From NCBI RefSeq assembly GCF_041080655.1, contig NZ_CP163526.1:186001-250000 (forward strand): DNA of 64,000 nt. The letters are read 5' to 3'. The translations under genes and the position numbers were made by a program. Source of the DNA: Streptomyces sp. CG4. Lineage in GTDB: Bacteria; Actinomycetota; Actinomycetes; Streptomycetales; Streptomycetaceae. Shown piece after piece: positions 58,760 to 64,000 of this stretch (position 1 is its first letter; each line of letters begins with the position of its first letter). The notes under the pieces are model-generated. The model had not been told where the DNA came from, searched no databases, and saw only the letters and a program-made list of their open reading frames with translations.

Positions 58760-59422
58760 TCAGGACAGGTTCTCGGACCGGCGGGCCAGGGGCGTCCCAC
58801 CGTTGTGCGGCGCGTGCTGCACGCAGGGGACGGCGGCGATGCCGGGCAGGATCAGCTGCCAGATCCGCGCGAGCTCGCGGGTCGTGGAGCTGTCCGGGGC
58901 TGTGCCGTGGTGGTGCCGGTCGTGGCACAGGACCGTCTCCGCGCCGGTGACCAGGTGGAAGGCCAGGGCGGTCACCGTGTCGGGGTCGACGCCGGCGCGC
59001 AGTCCGCGGCCGGCGCCGGCCCGGCGGATCAGGTCGCCGAGCGGTTCGGCCCACAGTGACGCCCAGGCCGGTTCCAGAGCCGGCCGCTCGCGGGACAGCC
59101 GCGCGGTGGCGCGCACCGCGGCGTCGGCGGCCAGCAGATCGGTGACGGCCAGTGTCAGTTCGACCGCCGCGCACAGCGGCGGCAGCGCGCCCGACACGAC
59201 CCGTTCGACGGTGGAGGCGGTGGCAGCGCGGCCCTCGGCACGGATGGCCGCCACAAGGTCGTCCTTGGTCGAGAAGTGGTAGGTCAGGGCGCCCATGGAG
59301 ATGCCCACCCGCTTGCAGATCTGGGTGAACGAGGCGCCGCCGTAGCCCTGTTCGTCGAAGACCTCGGCGGCCGCACGCAGCAGCGCGCCGCGCGTGCGCA
59401 GGGCCCGCTGCTGCTTCACCAT
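58760..59422 (-). CDS. TetR regulator, GBL-receptor-like
   Basis: A 220-residue protein from ATG 59422. The helix-turn-helix (KQQRALRTRGALLRAAAEVF, FTQICKRVGISMGALTYHF) is close to the ArpA/ScbR GBL receptors in sequence style. The ligand domain is diverged. It could bind a GBL or be an orphan (pseudo) receptor. AT-rich tracts at 58670-58700 and 59612-59645 on both sides are candidate binding regions. Confidence 0.8.
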   Translation of the reverse strand: MVKQQRALRTRGALLRAAAEVFDEQGYGGASFTQICKRVGISMGALTYHFSTKDDLVAAIRAEGRAATASTVERVVSGALPPLCAAVELTLAVTDLLAADAAVRATARLSRERPALEPAWASLWAEPLGDLIRRAGAGRGLRAGVDPDTVTALAFHLVTGAETVLCHDRHHHGTAPDSSTTRELARIWQLILPGIAAVPCVQHAPHNGGTPLARRSENLS

Positions 59423-59686
59423 GTCAACTCGTCTGCCATAGGAGCGTCTTCTGCGCCAATCATGTGGACCCCGCACGCGGTGGAATCTCCGGACGGCGGT
59501 GGGTGTACCGACCAGGTTGTTGCAGGTGGCGGGGGGACGCAACACCGCCCCGCGGAATGGCGCCAGACCGGCTCCGACTTGGCCAAGTCCATGCGCCGCG
59601 CCTGTCCGTTCTGAGAGAAAAAAAAGAACCGCTATTATTCTTGGAGCAGCCGAACCACCGCGAACGTCCTCGGGAAGGACTGCATC
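59423..59686. promoter_or_regulatory. Divergent promoter between TetR and IS701-like genes
   Basis: A 264-bp gap. Near 59612 an A-rich tract is followed by AAGAA-N9-TTCTT (about 59624-59642), an imperfectly palindromic region in otherwise GC-rich DNA, and GGGAAGGA before the ATG at 59687. It may be a site for the neighbouring TetR protein. Confidence 0.4.
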
Positions 59687-60868
59687 ATGGCCGTGCGCTT
59701 CGCGTCCCGTACGTCCCTGCTGGAGGAGACACCCGTGGCGGCGTTCGCCGAGAGGCTCTTCGCGCACCTGCCGCGGGCCGACCAGCGCCGCTGGGCGCAG
59801 GCCTACCTGGAGGGTCTGCTCGCCACGCCGGGCAAGAAGTCGGTGCGCCGGCTGGCGGCCGCCGTCTCCGCCTCCCCCACCGCCGGCCAGTCCCTGCACC
59901 AGTTCATCAACAGCAGCCCCTGGGACTGGGGACCGGCGCGGCGGGAGCTGGCCCACTGGGCGCAGGAGCGCGAACCGGTGCGGGCCTGGACACTGGGCCG
60001 CGCCGTCCTGCCCAAGCGCGGCGACCGCTCGGTCGGTGTCCAGCGCCGCTTCGTGGCCTCCTCCGGCCGCACGCTCAACTGCCAGCTCGCGATGGGCGCG
60101 TTCCTGTCCACGCGGACCGTGGCCGTACCGGTGGACTGGCACCTGCTGCTGTCGGAGCGCTGGGCCGCGGACCAGCAGCTGCGCGGGCGAGCGCGCATTC
60201 CCGAGTCCGTGCGCCACCGCCCGGTGTGGGAGCACGCCCTCGCCCTGGTGGACAGCATGGTGGAGCGCTCCCGCCATACGGCGGTGCCCGTGGTCGCCGA
60301 CATGAGCGACTGCCAGGAGGCGGGCTCACTGGTGCGCGCGCTGAGCCGGCATCAGCAGGACTTCGTCGTCGCCGTACCGGGCCGGCTCCCGGTCGACCCC
60401 GGCGGGCCGACACCCCCGGGGTCCGCCCGGTCCCTCTCCGCGAGGCCGGCGGCCCAGACCGCCGAAGCGGTGCTGCGCGCGCGCAGCACGCGGCATCCGC
60501 ACACCGCCACCAGCGCCACCAGCAACACCGCCGACGGCCGGCAGCAGCACGTACGCACCGCCTCCTGCCTGGTTCGCCTTCCCGCGCTCGGCAAGGGCGG
60601 GCCCTCGGCACGCCCCGTCCACCGTCTCTTCGCCGAGTGGTCCCCGCAGCGGCAGCAGCCGGGCCGGATCTGGATCACCAACCTGGTCGACCGGCAGATC
60701 GAGGAGGTGCGGTCGCTGGCCGCTCTGCACAGGGGCACCGCCGCGACGGTGACCGCCCTGGAGGAGGACTTCGGGCTGTGCGACTTCGAAGGGCGGTCCT
60801 TCCCCGGCTGGCATCACCACATGACGCTGGTGTCCGCCGCGTACACCTTCGAACGGTTCAGCGGCTGA
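59687..60868 (+). CDS. Second IS701-like protein without DDE residues
   Basis: A 393-residue protein. The framework matches the 52.8-kb protein: DQRRWAQAYLEGLLATPGKK, LHQFINSSPWDWGPARRELA, RSVGVQRRFVASSGRTLNCQ and LCDFEGRSFPGWHHHMTLVS. The first Asp region reads AVLPKRG, the second PVVADMSDCQ (Asp kept, AGYG lost) and the Glu position TVTALEE. It has no flanking inverted repeats and lies divergent from a TetR gene and close to an AfsA system. Probably a domesticated regulator; the activity is unknown. Confidence 0.75.
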   Translation: MAVRFASRTSLLEETPVAAFAERLFAHLPRADQRRWAQAYLEGLLATPGKKSVRRLAAAVSASPTAGQSLHQFINSSPWDWGPARRELAHWAQEREPVRAWTLGRAVLPKRGDRSVGVQRRFVASSGRTLNCQLAMGAFLSTRTVAVPVDWHLLLSERWAADQQLRGRARIPESVRHRPVWEHALALVDSMVERSRHTAVPVVADMSDCQEAGSLVRALSRHQQDFVVAVPGRLPVDPGGPTPPGSARSLSARPAAQTAEAVLRARSTRHPHTATSATSNTADGRQQHVRTASCLVRLPALGKGGPSARPVHRLFAEWSPQRQQPGRIWITNLVDRQIEEVRSLAALHRGTAATVTALEEDFGLCDFEGRSFPGWHHHMTLVSAAYTFERFSG

Positions 60869-60916
60869 CGGGACGTCCGTCGTCGCGGATGCCGGCCGGA
60901 CACATGGCGCACCGGG

Positions 60917-61699
60917 TCACACGGCGCTGCAGCCCCCGTCCACGGGGACGTCGGCACCGGTGACGAAGGAGGAACGGTCGCTGCACAGCCAGGCCGCGGC
61001 CTCGGCGATCTCCTGCGGATCGGCGAGCCGGCGCAGTATCGCCCGGGATGTCGCGTGCTCCTCCGGCATCCGGATCTTCTTGAACGCGTCGCTCAGCATC
61101 TCGGTCCGGGTGGCACCCACGACCAGCGCGTTGACCCGGATCCCACGGTCGCCGTACTCGGCGGCCGCGGCCCGCGTCATGCCGAGGACGGCGTGCTTGG
61201 CCGCCACATACGGCGCGAGGACCCCGGTCGCGAACCGGCCCGCGGTGCTGGAGGTGTTCACGATCGCCCCGCCGGCGGGCTGGCGGAGCATCACCGGGAT
61301 CTGGTGGCGCAGGCAGTTCCACACGCCGCGCACGTTGACGTCCATGATGCGGTCGTAGTCGCCGTCGTCCGTCTCGTGCAGCGCGGTCCCCACCGATCCC
61401 CAGCCGGCGTTGTTGAACGCGCCGTCCAGCCCGTCGAAGGTGCTCACCGTCACGGCGACGGCCCGCTGCACATCGGCGGACCGCGTGACGTCACCGACCA
61501 CCACGGCGGCGGTGCCGCCGGCCGCGGTGATCTCCGCGGCCACTTTCAGCAGCCGTTCCTCCCTGCGGGCCATGAGCGTCACGGCCGCCCCCTCGGCGGC
61601 CATGACTCTGGCCGCAGCGGCGCCGATGCCACTGGACGCACCGGTGATCATGATGCGCTTTCCGGCAAGCACCCCTCGGGCACACGTGGCCCTCACCAT
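60917..61699 (-). CDS. Short-chain dehydrogenase/reductase
   Basis: A 260-residue classical SDR. Motifs: IMITGASSGIGAAAARVMAA, LMARREERL (NADPH preference), FNNAGWGSVG, VNTSSTAGRFATG, YVAAKHAVLGMTRAAAAEYG and the C-terminal VTGADVPVDGGCSAV. All catalytic residues are present. In GBL systems a reductase (ScbB/BarS1 type) acts after AfsA, and its place 95 bp from the TetR-AfsA pair suggests that role here; general metabolism is the alternative. Confidence 0.9.
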   Translation of the reverse strand: MVRATCARGVLAGKRIMITGASSGIGAAAARVMAAEGAAVTLMARREERLLKVAAEITAAGGTAAVVVGDVTRSADVQRAVAVTVSTFDGLDGAFNNAGWGSVGTALHETDDGDYDRIMDVNVRGVWNCLRHQIPVMLRQPAGGAIVNTSSTAGRFATGVLAPYVAAKHAVLGMTRAAAAEYGDRGIRVNALVVGATRTEMLSDAFKKIRMPEEHATSRAILRRLADPQEIAEAAAWLCSDRSSFVTGADVPVDGGCSAV

Positions 61700-61794
61700 C
61701 GCACTCCCCCGTTCGACGTATATGACCTCGCGTCTGACAGTCTGGCCCGCTACGGTTCAAACCGAAAGCGCATTCGGAAAACAGAGAGTCAAGC

Positions 61795-62427
61795 TCAGGC
61801 CGTGACGCGGGACTTGGCGAACTCGACCCGCTTGGCGGCGGAGGGGACCGCGATGGCCGGCAGCAGGCAGCGCCACATCTCCTCGATGCGATGCGGCAGG
61901 TCGTCGCGGCCGGGCCCCGACTCCGCGAACGCGTGCAACTGGGCGCCCGTGCTGGCATTGACGACGAGCCGGGCCACGGCATCGACGTCGACCGCCGCGC
62001 GGATCTCACGCTTGCGCTGCGCCGCCTGCAGTGCCTCGGCGAGGATCGCGGTCCACTGCCGGTGGGAGTTCTCCCCCGGCACCATGAAGGCGTCCTGCTC
62101 CGCGACCAGCCGGGCGCCGGCCACCAGCATGGGGTCCCGCAGCAGGCCGTAGGCCCAGCCGAGGGTGATGTCCACAGCCCGCTGGAGGCCGTCGGAGCTG
62201 CCTGACGACGGCACGAAGGAGGGCTGCATGCGGACGATCTCCCGGGCCACCGCCTCCTTGTTCTCGAAGTGGAAGTACAGCGCCCCGAGCGTCAGCCCGG
62301 CACGGTTGGCGATCTTGTTCACGCTGGCCCCGGCGAAACCGGACTCGCCGAAGATCTCGGCTGCCGCCTGGAGTAGCGCGGCCCTCGTCCGCTGGGACCG
62401 CTCCTGCTTCGGTGTCCGCTCGGCCAC
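61795..62427 (-). CDS. TetR GBL receptor (ScbR-like)
   Basis: A 210-residue protein from GTG 62427 with AAGGAG 7 nt upstream. KQERSQRTRAALLQAAAEIF, KIANRAGLTLGALYFHFENK and the ligand domain LLRDPMLVAGARLVAEQDAF match the ArpA/ScbR receptors. It is divergent from the AfsA gene, the classic receptor/synthase arrangement. It should repress afsA and other targets until the butyrolactone binds. Confidence 0.88.
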   Translation of the reverse strand: MAERTPKQERSQRTRAALLQAAAEIFGESGFAGASVNKIANRAGLTLGALYFHFENKEAVAREIVRMQPSFVPSSGSSDGLQRAVDITLGWAYGLLRDPMLVAGARLVAEQDAFMVPGENSHRQWTAILAEALQAAQRKREIRAAVDVDAVARLVVNASTGAQLHAFAESGPGRDDLPHRIEEMWRCLLPAIAVPSAAKRVEFAKSRVTA

Positions 62428-62570
62428 GTCCAGCTCCTTCCGGTCTCCCTCGACAAAAAAAATTGCTTTCTCTATCTTATGACGAGAGGCACCACCCGGC
62501 ACCCCGAACGCGGTCATCCCACAGCGGAGTTCAGCAGTCCATCACGGTGTTCACAGGGGGAGAGACTCGT
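62428..62570. promoter_or_regulatory. Divergent promoter between receptor and AfsA genes
   Basis: A 143-bp gap. An AT-rich block (about 62450-62480, with a run of eight A followed by TTGCTTTCTC) stands out from the surrounding GC. ScbR-type receptors bind AT-flanked palindromes in such gaps. I could not define a full ARE consensus. Confidence 0.5.
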
Positions 62571-63500
62571 ATGTCCGTCAGCATCGCTGCAACCACCGCC
62601 GCCGCCCAGGCCGATGAGAGCGCCATCATAGGTTCCATCCGCAAGTCAGAGACCGCCGAAGCGCTGGTCGCCGACTGGCGTCCGAGCACCGACAGCGAAC
62701 AGTACGTCACCGTGCACTGGCCTGCGGCCCACGGCTTCTACGCCCTGCCCGACGGAACGTACAGCCCGTTGCTGTTCGGCGAGAGCGTGCGCCAGGCCGC
62801 GCTCGTCCTCACCCACACCGTCTTCGACATACCGCTCAGCCACCGGATGAGCTGGCAATACCTGAGGAGCACCAGCGACCCCGCGGCCCTGCACCGCACC
62901 GGAGGCGACAGCACGGTCGAACTGCGGATGCGGCACACCCACGTCAAGCGCCGGGCAGGCGGAACCATCCACCTGACCACACAGGTCACGGCCGTGCGCG
63001 AAGGCCGCGACCTCGGCACCGCGGAGCTTCGCTACTCCGCCTATCCGCCCGCCATCTACGACCGGCTGCGCGGCAGCCACGCCGACGCCCAGCAGGTCTT
63101 CGACCACGCCCTGCCGCTCTCCCCCGCCCTGCCGCCCGCCGCCGTCGGCCGCGTCACGGAACGGGACGTCGTGCTGTCGGCCGGGAGGCCGCCCCACCAC
63201 TGGCGGCTGCGCGCGGACACCACGCACCGCGTCCTCTTCGACCACGCCCACGACCACATCCCCGGCATGGTGCTCCTGGAGGCCGCGAGTCAGGCGGCAC
63301 ACGCCTGCGCCGCGCCACGCCGGGTCGTGCCCTTCGACTTCGAGGCCACCTTCTTCCGGTACGTCGAGCTCGATCAGCCCTGCTGGATCACCGCCACGCC
63401 CCTCGACTGCGGCGACGGCGGGCACGGGCGCATCCGGGTCGACGGCTACCAGGGCGACGCGCCGGCGTTCTCCGTCACGACCGAGTCTGCAGCGGTCTGA
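62571..63500 (+). CDS. AfsA/ScbA-like gamma-butyrolactone synthase
   Basis: A 309-residue protein from ATG 62571 with GGGGGAGA upstream. Two AfsA hotdog repeats are visible: HGFYALPDGTYSPLLFGESV with RQAALVLTHTVFDIPLSHRM, and RVLFDHAHDHIPGMVLLEAA with SQAAHACAAP. The enzyme condenses a beta-keto acyl chain with dihydroxyacetone phosphate to form a GBL precursor. With the adjacent receptor and SDR it forms a signalling system that may control nearby clusters. Confidence 0.93.
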   Translation: MSVSIAATTAAAQADESAIIGSIRKSETAEALVADWRPSTDSEQYVTVHWPAAHGFYALPDGTYSPLLFGESVRQAALVLTHTVFDIPLSHRMSWQYLRSTSDPAALHRTGGDSTVELRMRHTHVKRRAGGTIHLTTQVTAVREGRDLGTAELRYSAYPPAIYDRLRGSHADAQQVFDHALPLSPALPPAAVGRVTERDVVLSAGRPPHHWRLRADTTHRVLFDHAHDHIPGMVLLEAASQAAHACAAPRRVVPFDFEATFFRYVELDQPCWITATPLDCGDGGHGRIRVDGYQGDAPAFSVTTESAAV

Positions 63501-63537
63501 GCCGCACGGCACCAAGGAGCCCGTACCGGTCCGCCAG

Positions 63538-63568
63538 GAACCCCGTCCCCGGGTGCGGGGCGGGGTTC
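63538..63568. terminator. Bidirectional terminator
   Basis: GAACCCCG pairs with CGGGGTTC, with a further CCCC/GGGG pair inside. It lies between the convergent afsA-like and MmyB-type genes and can serve both. Confidence 0.75.
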
Positions 63569-63634
63569 TCCGTCTCCCGGGGGATCGCCGTCAGGGACCG
63601 GCCGGTTCCATCCCGCGGGCACTCCGCGCTCCGG

Positions 63635-64000
63635 TCAGGTCTGCGAACCGCCGGGGCCGGCGCCGTGGTGCACCTCCTCCTCCCGGCCGGGCCCGGGCCC
63701 GTCGCCGACCGTCATCCCCTCGCGGCCGATCACCGCGAGCAGTTCCAGGGCGCTCTGCGGGGAACTGCCCTCAGGGGCGGTGTAGGTGATCAGATGCTGG
63801 TCAGGGCCGTCGGACAGCTGCAGCGCCTCGTAGTCCAGGTCCAGCCGCCCCACCAGCGGACGGTTGAAGCCCTTACGGCCGCTGCCGCGGTCCTGCACGT
63901 CGTGCTGCGCCCACCAGGTACGCAACTCCTCGCTCCTGACCGAGAGTTCACCGACCAGGGCGGCGATCGCGGGATCATCCGGACAGCGTCCGGCGGACAA
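63635..64000 (-). CDS. C-terminal part of an MmyB-type XRE regulator
   Basis: The 5' part lies beyond the right edge; the visible ~121 residues form the MmyB ligand-binding domain: ALVGELSVRSEELRTWWAQH, GRKGFNRPLVGRLDLDYEAL and LITYTAPEGSSPQSALELLA. These proteins have an N-terminal Cro/CI helix-turn-helix and a PAS-like sensor. They often regulate a divergent dehydrogenase gene, which would be outside the window. Confidence 0.88.
   Translation of the reverse strand: MSAGRCPDDPAIAALVGELSVRSEELRTWWAQHDVQDRGSGRKGFNRPLVGRLDLDYEALQLSDGPDQHLITYTAPEGSSPQSALELLAVIGREGMTVGDGPGPGREEEVHHGAGPGGSQT

Noticed and set aside
1..64000. tRNA, rRNA and CRISPR genes
   Set aside because: I looked for clover-leaf patterns with a TTCGA-type loop, rRNA-like stretches and spaced repeats and found none that I could support.

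Overview
The window is high-GC actinobacterial DNA, almost certainly a Streptomyces chromosome and probably from an arm. The evidence is very high GC at third codon positions, GTG starts with GTGA/ATGA overlaps, an AfsA-type gamma-butyrolactone (GBL) gene beside TetR receptors, the GlgE glycogen pathway with a Pep2-type maltokinase, and many IS5, IS701 and IS200/IS605 elements.

Left edge (1-3.7 kb, minus strand). This compact locus is the most interesting part. A 53-residue peptide gene has an acidic leader and ten in-frame 9-bp units encoding nine Ala-Asn-Val triplets and one Ala-Asn-Ile. A perfect 11-bp hairpin follows it. Next come a polymerase-beta-type nucleotidyltransferase fused to a PqqD-like C-terminal domain (RRE, the RiPP leader-recognition fold), a TldD metalloprotease with intact metal ligands, and a TldE partner cut by the window edge. 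I read this as an undescribed RiPP (ribosomally made, modified peptide) system. The precursor would be bound by the RRE, modified by the nucleotidyltransferase and processed by TldD/TldE.

4-18 kb is a transposon landing zone with few intact genes: a decayed transposase, two abutting IS5-type elements (one with perfect 31-bp ends), an IS701 remnant, a tnpB-only element, and a complete IS605 element inserted exactly inside an M23 peptidase pseudogene. Intact genes here are a secreted collagen-like peptide with a CXXCH motif, a methyltransferase, a PadR regulator joined to a membrane domain, a small membrane protein and a RimK-like ATP-grasp ligase.

18-34 kb holds two small-molecule gene sets built from similar parts: muconolactone-isomerase-like and SnoaL-like proteins, oxidoreductases and an MFS exporter. 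The first set is divergent (isomerase, MFS and hydrolase on minus; SnoaL, LLM oxidoreductase and cupin on plus, split by a TnpB element) and ends at an XRE-TPR regulator. The second is one plus-strand run: two SnoaL-like genes, an ankyrin protein, an isomerase-like protein, an SDR and an MFS exporter. Between them lie a HAD-like protein, glycogen synthase glgA and an LtrA-like membrane protein.

34-54 kb is a 17-gene minus-strand block combining storage carbon with stress signalling: a CPA2 antiporter with an RCK-type regulator, glgB, glgE, a MinD/ParA-like ATPase, a PP2C phosphatase with RsbW-like kinase and two STAS proteins (partner switching), glgX, an AGE-family epimerase, two DJ-1/PfpI proteins, a benzoylformate-decarboxylase-like enzyme, an EthD protein, a Pep2-type maltokinase and a transposase-derived protein. 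Many junctions overlap by 4 bp.

54-64 kb is a regulatory segment: an NAD(P)-binding reductase, a nucleotide-sugar-pyrophosphorylase-like protein, a LuxR-type regulator, a lone transketolase C-terminal half, two TetR regulators, a second transposase-derived protein, an SDR, an AfsA homologue and the C-terminal part of an MmyB-type regulator. Both transposase-derived proteins appear to lack the DDE residues of active IS701 enzymes, so they look domesticated.
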